This document shows positions 27,001 through 33,319 of a stretch of 64,000 nt of DNA, piece by piece. The DNA lies in the NCBI GenBank assembly GCA_948470475.1, contig OX419341.1:23634388-23698387 (forward strand), written 5' to 3'. The notes under the pieces are model-generated. The model had not been told where the DNA came from and did not search any database. It saw only the letters and a program-made list of their open reading frames with translations. The number at the start of each line of letters is the position of its first letter. Positions within the stretch are counted from its first letter, which is position 1. Source of the DNA: Galaxea fascicularis (taxonomy: Eukaryota; Cnidaria; Anthozoa; Scleractinia; Euphylliidae). A program made the translations under genes and the position numbers.

Positions 27001-30000
27001 AATTCCGGCTTGTGCGGTACACCAACCCATGACCTCTACGATATCGATGCAGTGCTTTACCAACTAACCTAACAAACCAACTGGGAAGTGGTCATTATCT
27101 AGGTCCGTCATAAACCCGTGAGTGTGTTCGTATATTCACATTCACCAAAAGGTATACAGTTAACGCTTTTTTGGTGAAGAACATTTGGCTTTTGATTGTG
27201 GATGGATTTAAAGGCATAAATAATAAGCCGGGAAAGTATGAATGACTGCAATTGTAGCTTGCTGTTACTGATATGAATCAGCGTCTTGCGTGGCTACGCC
27301 AGGTAAGCGGCGCGTTTGCGTACGCACTAGGTTGACAAGATTTGTTTGGCTATGACAAAACTCTCGACAAATTACGCACTTAAAAACACCAAAATATTTG
27401 ATAACCACAAGTGCAGGCTTCTGCTGAATGCATAGCCTCTAAAAAGCGAGATCAAATTTCCTTGATTGACATTTTCAGCCATTTTAACGCCTGCAAATGG
27501 TAAAATCTGACAGTTTTGACACTTGACAAAAATTTGTCCTGCTCTGAGTCAGGACGACCGCGCTTTTGAAGTTTGGTACGGCTTGACAAAATTTTGGAAG
27601 GACGAAAAACGTCGTTCGCTTTTGCAGAACGAAACTGATAACAGATTTTTTTGCAAAAAAATAAACTAAAATTCGCCTAGTGCGTACGGGCCTTAAGTTT
27701 TTTTATTTTAGTATACTTGAAAGCCCACTGGTCAGTTTAAATTTGTCACTCTCCGCCCCTTCTCCGCACCTCTACTTTTTCAACCCTCTCACCTGAAATA
27801 AAAACTACAGCATGATCACAGTATCATAAAGACATGAAAGACGTCTTTGTTTTCATGAAGGACTCCCTCTTATCTTGTTCCATCTTTGTTCAGGGATTCT
27901 TCATTTCTCTCTAACCTGAGCACCTATACCATGACCAATTTTGAGGGAGCTATGAAACACTTCAAAGTCAACTTTCCCCTGATCAGTGCAGATCTTCTTG
28001 CAAGTTACTTCTCCGCCTTGGTTGCGCAGGGTGTTCTACCAGCCCCAAAGAAAAAGATAAGAGGTAAGCTTATGTTTAACGTTATACCGTCTTATACCGA
28101 CACCGCATTCTGTAGTTCACATTTTGTACTCAGTCCACGTTTTAGACCCAGTCCGTAGTCCTAAATTTTTTCCTAGTCCCATGGTATGTATGCAGTCCCC
28201 AGTCCCCAGTCCATTCCGGTCCTTTCCAGCTCTTCCCAGTCCTACTTTTATATTTACCGATTCAATATGGCGGCCAGCGCGAATTCAGACAATGGGAAAG
28301 AGTCTCTTGAAATTGAAGGCCAAGTAGATTCATTGTCTTTGTCTGCAAACAAGGGTAGAACTGTCGAAGGTAAGAAAAGTTGCGGAGTGTAGAAAGCGAC
28401 AATAAATAACAGTACAAAAGAAGTGAACGCCTTCATCGGCTAGTTTCTTCCAGCCACAATCCTTGTCAAAATCAAAATTATTAATTACGACAAGTCCTGG
28501 CGAGAGCAGGGTGTCAGACAGAACAACTATAACCTCAGGTATCCTCGAGGTCTAACAAACTGGGACCGTACCGGCCAAAAGCAAAGTTCAATTGTCAAAG
28601 GCCGTAGCTTACATATGCATCATCCAATAACTGATTTTCTTTCAATGTGTTGTACGTGTGAAAGTTGCAATAATTTATATTTGAAGGGAAAATTTGAAAC
28701 AAAAAATGTCATTTCAGACATGTCTGTGAAAGTTAAGCATTAACTGGGCCGGGGGGGGGGGGATTGTTACAAAGTATTGCGATTTATTATTATTTACTGA
28801 TCCAAATCTTGCCGGATAAAACAACTTATTCCAAAACAGCTCCATTCTAATATTCTTTTGTCTTTATTCAGATTAATCCTTGTTGTCTCGTTTTCGGGGA
28901 CTAGTTTGAATATAACTAAAGAAACTAAAGAATATTGAAATGGTGGCCGTTTTGGAATAAGGTGCATTAAGTCATTTGCATCTATAATATATTCAGTCGT
29001 GCATTTGCTAAATTCGATTCATCTTTATTGAGTGACGTGAACTACGTTAGCATTTATGAATATGTTGGTTTCAAACTATTGACTATTTTTCTAGGCCCCA
29101 GATCCCTTGGAGGAAAGGTTGCCATAGTAACAGGTGCCTCTAGTGGTATTGGCGAAGCTATAAGCAGAGCCCTCGCAGAAAATGGAGCAAAGGTTGTTTT
29201 AGTTGCAAGAAGAAAAGAAAGGTGCCTAATAATTATTTATTTATTTTATTTACCAATTAGTTCTGTCGCTCAATAATGAGCATTTTAGACCGCTCTAAAA
29301 TAAATAATAAATTTAATAATTTAATAAATATTTGAAATGGAGTTTTTAAATGCAACCAGTGAAGTAGATAGCACTGTTTCCTTTGGGAGTTGATTCCAAT
29401 CCATAATTGTTCTTGGGTATAGAATGAGTTCCTGCAGTTATCCCTTGTGGCAATCAGCAGTGTATAAGCGTATGGTTTGGAGCGGTTGGGGTAACAATGA
29501 CCAACTGGTTTGATTTTGACATCCTCGTGACAAACTAGATTGTTCCGTATTGAATAGGCCCTTTCCAGTTTACGGTCATATAGCACAAAAAAACGTTTTG
29601 CTGGAGAGCAAATTGCGCCGCCACTGGGATCCAAAACATAAGAAAATTGAGTTCAGTTGCTTTGTTTTGGTTGTCCCAGTGCACAGTTTTCTTTCCTGCA
29701 AGGTGTTTTTTGTACCATGCGATTCTAAACTGCAAAGAGACTATTTAAATGATAGAAGAACCTTATTGGTCTCTTAAGCCAAAATCATTTATTTGAGCAA
29801 GGTTATCGAGCTCTCGTGAGAGTACAATATGTTGTTAACAAATAGATTCCATTTGTCAGTGCGTGTGCACGTCATTCGTGCGTGTATACTTTAATCGCAA
29901 ACTCGTCTAAACCAATCAAAATGCGAGGTTTTCACCATCCATTATATAGATCAGTGCATTTGAACCAAACCGTCCAAAAGCAAGCTCACTTTTCACTCTC

Positions 30001-32488
30001 TTGAAGAGACATTTGGTTCTCTGTTCCAGGCTGGATCGAATAAGAGAAGAAATCACAGCACTGGGTGATGTCGCGGTCTCAGTAGAAACGGATGTGGTGA
30101 AAAGGCAAGAGGTAAGTAAACAACGCAACAGACTTGTTTGACTTCTATTTCCAGCAGTCCGTCTGTACTGATTTTTGGAAGAATTTGAGATATCGATTAA
30201 AATCTCTTGTAGAAAATAATATATTTACCTCTTTTACTTTGCTTTTGCTATGAAAATTGCAAGGTCATGGATCTGGTATCCCATACTAACGACACAATCG
30301 GCCCAGTAGATGTCATTGTAAACTGCGCTGGTTTGGGTTACTACACTACAATGAAGAACTGTCATGTGGATGAGTGGGAAAGGATGGTTGATGTCAACTG
30401 TAAGGTAATGCGACCTATCATATAGGAATTAGCTAATTAGTTCCCTTACTGAGACGGCTAATAAGGAATTAGCTTACAGACGCAGGGAAGTCTACTCCAA
30501 GGGGTAGAAGCGACAAGGCTCCGAAAACACCGACAACCGACAGAAAGTGGCAGAAAACGTGCGACAGTTTGCGACAGGGACAGTTGACTTTCAATTCCTT
30601 TTTGCTTTCTTTGCGTCAGCGACGTTTGTCTTTAACCAAACAGGCCACGGACAGAATCGCAAACGAGCGACAAAGCGACACCAGATCACCCCTTGGAAGG
30701 CGTCGTATGTAGCTCTTGGATTTAAAACTATCCTCGATATAACCACGAACAATTTTAGGCAATAAATGCATGTTTGTGGATACAGTGGTTTTCACCTGAG
30801 TGTCGAAAGTGATTCTTCTTTACCTTGGTTTGACATTACATCGCTCTGTGATTGGCCAACAAAAACTCGTACTTTCTGAACTGATAGGCAAAATTAACAG
30901 AAATTGTGACTTGAACACGCGCATTTTCGCGCCCTTGAAGCGGCTTCACCTGATTTCTTCGAATTCTGATTGGTTCATTGCACTGTTCACTTGTGTCTAC
31001 TGTTATTGGCTAGAACGACACTCATTCGAAAAATCTCTTTAAATGGAATGAACATGTAGGTTAATCAATTCTTTGGTTTGTTTTCTATTCGCCAAAAGGG
31101 TGTTCTGAATTGCATCGGTGCAGTACTCCCAGGAATGCTGGAGAGAAAAAAGGGACACATCGTTAACATCTCCTCAAATGCTGGCAGGAAGGTAACGGTT
31201 TATACTTCAGCGGGCAGCTGTGTTACTGTTGTTGTCGTTGTGAAACAGCTTAAGTAATACTTTCTACTAAGCTTACTTGTTATGCATGTACAGAAAAACT
31301 GATTTAGATCTCTGCACGTTAAGTAATGTCATAGCGCAAGACCTTCTGTGCTCCTTTAAAACGTATTGGGATGGTCAATTGCACAGCCAACATTTTCTTT
31401 CAAACATCAAAAGAATTTTCTAGTGAAAAAATAGAATCTAATGCTTCAGATAAGTTTAGAAGTTAAGATATGATCGCAGTTGTGAATCCTACTTTAGCAG
31501 CAGAGAAAATGAAGCCCTGAAAACTGAAAAAAGACGAAAATTAGGCCTGAGATTCGAACCGGGTGACCTCCGCGTCACCAGTGCGGTTCTCTGCGCAACA
31601 GAGGGAATCACACCAATTGGGAGCGGGTTATTTTGTTTGAAATATATTGCCAGTGAGTCAGGTTCGAAAGAAACAACTGCTCAACAGCCTTTGTTTATTT
31701 TTAACAGCGCACTTAACGATGTCGTCGATAAAAAATAAAATAAACCTCAAAACTCAATTTTTTTACAGTACAAATAAATGTTGTTGTTGTTGTTGTTGCA
31801 CCTTACAGGGCTGGCGATTTTAATTAGGAAACTGTATTTTCATTTAGGCTTTTCCTGGGTTGACTGTGTACTCTGCCACAAAGTTTTTCGTGGAAGCTGT
31901 CAGTCAGGGGTTGAGACAAGAGATAGCAGGAAGTGGAGTAAAGGTGACATCAATCCAACCAGGTACGATTCATCAAAAGATTGCAGTGGCGGAGCAAGCT
32001 TTACGGATGCCCTCCCTTTCTCTTATGTTTGAATCAAAGCCGAGGAGCACAAAACCGTGAAAGGACTAAGAAATGTTTGAGACCCTCCCTCCTCCTCCTT
32101 ATCTCTTGGTCTGGATCCGCCACTAGATTGTTGTTGCTATCTTGCCATTTATCACAATATTTTATTTTGTTTCTACCATCCATTTTGGTTTTTGTCTGTT
32201 TGATTTGCGTTCAGGTGATGTCCAAACAGATTTTGGGATTGGAAACACTGATGCAGAGGTTTGTTAATTGTTTAGCTTATTTGAGGTCCTTTAAATTTTC
32301 ATGGAAGATGAGTCAAGCGGTGATATTTCTGATTTATTTTCCAGGCCCGAGAAAAATATGAAGTCAGTGATGCCATCAAGAGACTTGATCCAAGTGATAT
32401 TGCCAATGCGGTTGTCTATGCGGTGACACAGCCTGCTCACTGTGCTATCAATGAAATCTTGATTGAACCCACAGATGCTCCTTGTTAA
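89..32488 (+). CDS. NRPS-like four-domain carboxylic acid reductase (A-T-R1-R2), ATRR / glycine betaine reductase-like; 5' partial
   Basis: Coding exons, all with consistent phases: 89-331, 1365-1573, 2516-2635, 8204-8422, 9109-9225, 10589-10671, 15771-15950, 16525-16674, 17452-17523, 17919-18060, 18850-19024, 19393-19454, 20145-20198, 20640-20725, 21651-21734, 22083-22165, 23966-24129, 24674-24735, 25631-25702, 25879-25953, 27894-28063, 29095-29221, 30030-30111, 30264-30404, 31099-31191, 31848-31962, 32215-32258, 32345-32488 (TAA). They join into 1121 residues without a stop. Visible in order: adenylation domain (motifs [30 protein letters not shown] and lysine 338 in PAGK), carrier domain with LGGHSL (serine 392), thioester reductase with TGATGFLG (492-499) and YSQSK (666-670), then a short-chain dehydrogenase with TGASSGIG (886-893) and YSATK (1029-1033). 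By family logic, an acid is activated with ATP, loaded on the carrier, released as an aldehyde by R1 and reduced to the alcohol by R2. Known precedent: fungal ATRR, which turns glycine betaine into choline. The substrate here is inferred only. The N-terminal part of A (roughly 200 residues) lies upstream of the window. Confidence 0.88.
1677..1880. repeat. 204-bp near-perfect palindrome (fold-back MITE) in intron 2
   Basis: The segment opens with CTGCATGACAGGCA and closes with its reverse complement TGCCTGTCATGCAG. The arms meet at AAGCTT (centre near 1778/1779). Pairing runs through most of both arms, for example GATATTTCGCA on the left against TGCGAAATATC on the right. No coding capacity is visible. 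The structure fits a non-autonomous fold-back DNA element. Confidence 0.8.
2243..2292. repeat. AT-rich simple repeat (ATC/ATT triplets)
   Basis: The tract consists of short ATC, ATA and ATT triplet runs in intron 2. It has no other signal. Confidence 0.6.
3055..3122 (-). repeat. Truncated 3' LTR (68 bp)
   Basis: These 68 bases are identical to 7501-7568. They directly follow the polypurine tract of the element (3123-3139, plus-strand CCTTTCCCC). Only the outer 68 of 169 bases remain. Confidence 0.85.
3234..7316 (-). CDS. Gag-Pol polyprotein of the Ty3-like retrotransposon (1360 aa, uninterrupted)
   Basis: One open frame carries all retroelement domains in Ty3 order. A gag-like region (about residues 1-230) is followed by zinc-knuckle cysteines and histidines (about 230-265) ending [14 protein letters not shown]. 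An aspartic protease site with D-S-A follows near 324. Reverse transcriptase has [11 protein letters not shown] near 600 and the catalytic box as IADD instead of the usual YxDD near 624. RNase H has DASEDAIGG near 780. Integrase shows an HHCC finger near 1000-1035 and the D, D and E positions near 1062, 1117 and 1152. There is no gag/pol frameshift and no internal stop. No chromodomain is evident at the C-terminus. The intact frame suggests fairly recent insertion, but the damaged 3' LTR probably blocks normal reverse transcription. Confidence 0.93.
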   Translation of the reverse strand: MASNTPFPEFKQTGDDKHDLETYIEDLTDYCVMQNWFDPSKETDAQKWTKPEKAMACLRASLSPAARTVYKYSLGLDEADQKKPHCVVAALREYYGASIGVSGERQKFLRLLQNENESIASWETRVRNQAAQCEYEGFADELMRDQFIAGLTSDTLRVKLIGKGHRHRNTAQTKVTLREVVEVAKTFEATVFANQLMKTARDTQQEQVNFTSKSTVTNQRRNLNPAQQSIQCFWCGGNHQQPRQQHCPAFGKRCGKCGIPGHFARVCRGGARRQGRQQQLNFVDEDNGEEAFVADCEIPSQPARKFFAHLHLVHGGKTKVVKAQIDSASTCNTIPISLLSELFPDVKISRSRSKINTYGSETIRPEGQVTLCCDRRGKIHTIDFLVVNVPNQKPPLLSGRDAQALDYLKMYADETNAVEEEIPGNMQSPPPLGKLTKEDVLHHYSNVFKPGRGNPLGTPLHIELDPNVTPVHAPTRRVPVAKLDKVNDELKRLCDEGIIRPVTQPTDWLSNILVKEKPNGKLRICIDPSQTINKAIRRPKYTIPTIEEKLPQLTKAKVFTIVDVSEAFHTIVMDEESSLLTTFQGPNGRYCYTRMPFGIASGPEEYQRRQHEFLDGLHGVINIADDICVFGCGDSREEADIDHDRNLTSLLEKCNNHGLRLSGKKLQFKSPSVTFMGHKLTDKGVEPDPAKVAAITEMPAPTDKSGVQRFLGMCQYLSKFCHNLSETVLPLRDLTREDYAFLWSSKHENAFNSAKNLIASATALRYYDAALPVTLQVDASEDAIGGVLLQNDQPVCFTSHTLNSTEKNYAQIEKECLAIVSCMDKWHQYLYGKHDITVHTDHQPLETIFKKPLSKAPRRLQRMMLKLQRYQFTVRYKKGKELYVADTLSRAAVTGQPSSTAKQECEVFRLEIAEMDLEPNRVTPDTLKRIRRETAKDPVLAPLHTVIMNGWPAERKETPEPLRLYWNFRDEISVYDGVLYRSHQVIVPAVLRDEMLQKIHKAHQGADSSIRRARESLFWPGMQVAIREKCLSCGLCAQYLSERPQEPMKSHDIPTRPWSKISADLFQLDGSNYLVMVDHYSDYFELDPLSGNTSANTVIRAMKRQFARHGIPDECITDNGPQFESHEYLRFAREYGFIIRKSSPYHSRGNGKAESAVKIAKNILKKSRHEDPYLALLAYRNTPQRGYDYSPAQRLMSRRLKDIIPTAPRQLVPQIVSRSVVQENIAERRWRSKAQYDKRVSAPLTEFSKGEKVYVKPRPTNKHQPWIYGEVIGRPAPRSCLVSTAMGPVRRNHAQIRAAKAEPVDNYDGRLDQFETASLPSESGPIEGTDQPVEPEPTPPLRRSTRERRLPSRFKDFLMN
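7400..7568 (-). repeat. 5' LTR (169 bp, TG...CA)
   Basis: On the minus strand it begins TGTTATAC and ends AAACA, just before the primer-binding-like sequence at 7382-7399. It contains AATAAA on the minus strand (in the stretch TTAATAAATTC), as expected for a polyadenylation signal in an LTR. Its first 68 bases recur at 3055-3122. Confidence 0.8.
8620..8925 (-). repeat. tRNA-derived SINE (family copy 1) in intron 4
   Basis: On the minus strand, 8778-8705 reads GCAGCTCAGTTGATTAGAGC (box A-like) and GGGTTCAAACCC (box B). The body downstream (plus-strand ATGAAGATTGATCCTCGCAG and TGCAATTTATGCAATTGCAT) recurs near 36070-36130 and 50035-50080. A partial second body copy and GAAAT repeats adjoin it (8850-8920). 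It is not a functional tRNA because the cloverleaf is degenerate. Confidence 0.75.
9226..10588. other. Intron 5, no recognised element
   Basis: This intron was read on both strands. It contains only short AT-rich stretches, such as a TAAATGAAATAAAATAAA tract near 9522-9545, and no convincing coding exon, RNA gene or terminal repeat. Confidence 0.5.
11010..11235. repeat. Diverged interspersed repeat, related to 46060-46190
   Basis: Segments such as TGTGTGGGTTCT, a following ACGTCCCAC/ACATCCCAC, and AGTCAAACCATTTG/AGTCTAACCATTTG are shared in order and spacing with 46060-46170. The two copies are clearly diverged. No protein is encoded, although a short frame runs through it. Confidence 0.6.
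11240..12925. other. Intron 6 sequence, nothing recognised
   Basis: The stretch contains short open frames on both strands with no protein-like composition, no splice-site-bounded exon that fits the reductase, and no clear terminal repeats. Confidence 0.45.
12928..13113. repeat. Small inverted-repeat element (arms of about 23 bp)
   Basis: GGCAGGTCTCTTTTACAGGTC at 12928 is matched in reverse complement by GTGACCTGTAAAAGAGACGT at 13091. The interior is AT-rich and non-coding. The structure fits a short MITE. Confidence 0.6.
13519..13778. repeat. Fold-back/MITE element in intron 6
   Basis: The left arm starts GATTCTGCGGAAT and continues through CACCTTCAACCGCC. The right arm ends GGAAATTCCGCAGAATTA and includes GGCGGTTGGCGCTTGAAAGG. 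The imperfect inverted repeat extends about 70 bp, as the pairs TTTTGGCTTCCATCAATCAA and TTGGTTGATGGGAGCCAAAA show. Confidence 0.7.
14296..14964 (-). pseudogene. Charged protein frame, probably a retroelement gag-like remnant
   Basis: The 222-codon minus-strand frame encodes a highly charged sequence. It includes [20 protein letters not shown], then [20 protein letters not shown], then an acidic patch [12 protein letters not shown] before a hydrophobic tail that looks like read-through into intron DNA. The charged part resembles N-terminal regions of retroelement-associated proteins that I associate with coral genomes, but I cannot name the family. It lies inside intron 6 of the reductase gene on the opposite strand, next to a LINE fragment. 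It might instead be one exon of a nested gene. Confidence 0.4.
15080..15519 (+). pseudogene. Non-LTR retrotransposon (LINE) 3'-end fragment
   Basis: The frame 15208-15519 contains [20 protein letters not shown], then [11 protein letters not shown], then [13 protein letters not shown] and [16 protein letters not shown]. This order (RPD, then IDxAxPxD, then ELxRxWxxK, then GALGxxxT) is the familiar C-terminal tail of degenerate LINE reverse transcriptase ORFs in animal genomes. Upstream in the same region, [12 protein letters not shown] is followed by a stop, so the copy is broken. Confidence 0.65.
15569..15587. repeat. Poly-G tract
   Basis: A long G run interrupted by a single T lies in intron 6. 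Its length may be unreliable in the assembly. Confidence 0.7.
15885..16674 (+). other. Thiolation / phosphopantetheine carrier (T) domain, exons 7-8
   Basis: Exon 7 ends in EGFFDLGG and exon 8 continues [11 protein letters not shown], so the splice junction falls inside the codon of the second glycine of LGGHSL. The serine (residue 392 of the partial protein) is the usual site for 4'-phosphopantetheine attachment by a phosphopantetheinyl transferase. The domain is followed by a short polar linker (about residues 430-463, exons 8-9) leading to the reductase domain. Confidence 0.85.
17148..17245. repeat. 98-bp hairpin element in intron 8
   Basis: GTAATCGCATGTTTCCTTGT at the left is the reverse complement of ACAAGGAAACATGCGATTAC at the right. 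Pairing continues through AAAATTAAGGATT, leaving a loop of about 25 nt. This is a palindromic MITE-like unit. Confidence 0.8.
18172..18345. repeat. 174-bp fold-back element in intron 10
   Basis: The left arm includes GCTTGAGCCTCTATTTCAAA. The right arm includes TTTGAAATAGAGGCTCAAGC. The ends are TAGGCCATTTCCGAG and CTCGGAAATGGCC. It carries no coding sequence. Confidence 0.8.
18355..18800. repeat. Large palindromic repeat (about 440 bp) in intron 10
   Basis: The left half holds TCTGTGATTGGTCGGCAAA, AACCAATGAGAAGCAAAAC and GTTTTACGATACTCAATTC. The right half holds their approximate complements, GAATTGAGTGTCGTAAAAC near 18590, GCTTCTTATTGGCTGAGAAA and AAACCAATCACAGAGCGAAG. The centre is near 18580. 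Related sequence recurs at 21190-21560 and 30790-31030, so this is a family. Confidence 0.75.
19781..19970. repeat. Inverted-repeat element in intron 12
   Basis: GCTGAGTTACCGGGCCTGTG at 19781 pairs with CATAGGCCAGGTCACTGAGC ending at 19970. Pairing continues inward through GAATGGAAGCGAGG and CCTCGCTGCCATTC. Confidence 0.65.
20228..20440. repeat. Interspersed repeat, copy 1 of 3
   Basis: Shared blocks with 23515-23675 are TATATTCTCCA, GAGAATTTGTTAAACAATCA, TTTTTTCTCACAACC and the ATGTTTGATTGAGTAATGTT/ATGTTTTATTCAGCAGTATT pair. A more diverged copy lies at 24938-25135. It is non-coding. Confidence 0.7.
21190..21560. repeat. Diverged relative of the 18355-18800 repeat, intron 14
   Basis: It shares ACCAATGAGAAGCAAAACGA, GACTTGCACGCACGAATTTT, TCAACCAATGAAAAGTAAAA and GGTTTTACGACACTCGACGT with the element in intron 10. 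The arms are incomplete. Confidence 0.6.
22380..23105 (-). pseudogene. 5'-truncated LINE (CR1/RTE-like) reverse transcriptase 3' end
   Basis: The minus-strand frame from about 23105 down to the stop at 22561 reads [15 protein letters not shown], then [20 protein letters not shown], then [14 protein letters not shown] and [14 protein letters not shown]. These are typical motifs of the C-terminal end of LINE pol proteins. The frame is broken by a stop just upstream of 23105. About 180 bp of 3' sequence follow, ending in ATAACTTTATTTATAC near 22387. The insertion sits in intron 16, antisense to the reductase gene. Confidence 0.8.
23515..23675. repeat. Interspersed repeat, copy 2 of 3
   Basis: The block GAGAATTTGTTAAACAATCA and the following TTTTTTCTCACAACC match copy 1 at 20228-20440 in the same orientation. 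Confidence 0.7.
24938..25135. repeat. Interspersed repeat, copy 3 of 3 (diverged)
   Basis: AAAATTTGTTAAAATATCAA and AAGGAGAAATTTGATGCTGATCAC-like blocks correspond to parts of copies 1 and 2. Similarity is weaker. Confidence 0.5.
26115..26470. repeat. Imperfect inverted repeat rich in GGACCGGT / ACCGGTCC
   Basis: TTCACACCGGACCTGC at the left is answered by GGACCGGTCCTGTGTGAA at the right. Several internal GGACC/GGTCC blocks occur, for example CAGGTCCAGTTTTGGAACCG. The structure fits a DNA-transposon derivative with long degenerate arms. Confidence 0.55.
26620..26994. repeat. 375-bp MITE with arms of about 90 bp, intron 20
   Basis: The left end TAGACTGAGCATCAGGC and the inner AGAAGGGCCTGACACAAAGC match, in reverse complement, the right end GCCTGATACTCAGGCTA and the inner TTTGTGTCAGGCGTTTCTTC. 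Each arm therefore contains two nested CTGA/TCAGG motifs. Confidence 0.75.
27005..27115 (-). repeat. Degenerate tRNA-like SINE head
   Basis: On the minus strand, GTTGGTAAAGCACTGCATCG followed by GAGGTCATGGGTTGG resembles tRNA box A and box B spacing. The element is heavily decayed. Confidence 0.35.
28743..28762. repeat. Poly-G tract
   Basis: A run of 12 or more G follows GGGCC in intron 21. Its length is uncertain in the assembly. Confidence 0.6.
30790..31030. repeat. Half-copy of the 18355-18800 repeat family, intron 24
   Basis: It shares TCGCTCTGTGATTGGCCAAC, ACTTGAACACGCGCATTTTC and AATTCTGATTGGTTCATTGC with the left half of the intron 10 palindrome. Confidence 0.6.
31540..31640 (-). repeat. 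Degenerate tRNA-derived repeat
   Basis: The minus strand contains CACCCGGTTCGAATCTCAGG (box B-like) and an anticodon-arm-like GCACTGGTGACGCGGAGG. Box A is weak, so this is not a functional tRNA. Confidence 0.45.
31778..31800. repeat. (TTG)n microsatellite
   Basis: Seven consecutive TTG/TGT triplets lie in intron 25. Confidence 0.8.
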
Positions 32489-32739
32489 CAGTTTTTGAGA
32501 TCTGTAAGAATAAGACAGGTTTTCTGCCCTTTTCTTTGATTTTGTTTTGCTGCGCTGATAGATGGTTTTGACAGTGAAGTCATCAAATTCTAAAATCAAA
32601 ATCGTTAGGTCTTGATCAACACTAGAATTACCACTAAAAACCGTCGCGTTAAGAGACAACTGAACCGGCCCGGGAAAACCCAAGCAGCTTCTCCAAGCGC
32701 CCTTATTTCGAGGCATAACGCAACAAGACATGCGAAAAG

Positions 32740-33316
32740 ATAGATGGTTTTCACAGTGACGTCATCAAATTATAATATCAAAATAGCGAGGTCGTCTGAA
32801 TTTTTATCTAAACGACGTTGAAGATGACCTAGAAATAAATGTTTTTAGAAGTTACCAGTTCCGTAACGTCTTTCGTTTTGAAAATAGAGCATTTTGAATT
32901 TCCGAATTGTGACACCAAGATACAAGCCTGTTTGGTTGAAAAAAATGTATCTCGTTATGATTCTCTCAGTTTAAACGTTTCAAGTATATTAGGAGATGTG
33001 TTTGTACACATATGTACTGTCTCACGAGTGAAAAGTAAGCGCTTTCATCGCAAAGTAAACTCCAGATGTTTTTGTTGATTTCCGGCCGCCATATTGGTGG
33101 ACCAAAGTGGTCCACTAACATGGCGGTTCCCTACAAAACTCTATAAAGTTGCGTGGCACGCTTCGGTAAATAACTCGGAAACGATGTATCACACAGACGT
33201 GAGACCTGGAGAGGTTGTTTATGTGTTGGTCTTATACAACATTTTCATGTTCTTGGCTTTTTTCATTGAACGGCTTCGAATTTACTTTTTTATGGCGCGA
33301 CAGTGAAAACGATCTA
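32740..33316. repeat. DNA element with TAGAT(G)GTTTTCACAGTG termini, downstream of the reductase gene
   Basis: The left end TAGATGGTTTTCACAGTGAC is mirrored by CAGTGAAAACGATCTA at 33301-33316. A direct partial copy of the left end lies at 32558-32620 (TAGATGGTTTTGACAGTGAA, then TCATCAAATTCTAAAATCAA). The inner part holds a short palindrome, GGTGGACCAAAGTGGTCCAC, near 33092. Confidence 0.6.
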
Positions 33317-33319
33317 TTG

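Larger units (their letters stand above)
17919..28063 (+). other. Thioester reductase (R1, NAD-binding_4 type) domain, exons 10-21
   Basis: The Rossmann glycine motif TGATGFLG lies in exon 10. [17 protein letters not shown] in exon 13 and KPLHYISTDAVFP across exons 14-15 are typical of Lys2/CAR-type thioester reductases. [13 protein letters not shown] (exon 16) supplies the catalytic Tyr-x-x-x-Lys pair. [14 protein letters not shown] (exon 18) matches the conserved C-terminal segment of this family. Known role of the family: NADPH-dependent reductive release of the carrier-bound acyl group, normally stopping at the aldehyde when a partner reductase takes over. Confidence 0.85.
29095..32488 (+). 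other. C-terminal short-chain dehydrogenase/reductase (R2) domain, exons 22-28
   Basis: Exon 21 ends with a partial glycine codon that exon 22 completes, so the SDR is fused in frame to R1 and is not a separate gene. Visible: the dinucleotide motif TGASSGIG, a basic stretch (VARRKER) after strand 2 that usually favours NADPH, VNCAG in place of NNAG, NISSNAG for the catalytic serine, YSATK for the tyrosine and lysine, and a C-terminal [11 protein letters not shown]. The last segment resembles YdfG-type SDRs, the class to which fungal ATRR R2 belongs. Probable role: reduction of the aldehyde made by R1 to an alcohol. All catalytic residues appear intact. Confidence 0.85.

Noticed and set aside
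32834..32839. AATAAA as the polyadenylation signal of the reductase gene
   Set aside because: It lies inside a transposon-like element about 350 bp after the stop. It is possible but not distinctive, so it was not called.
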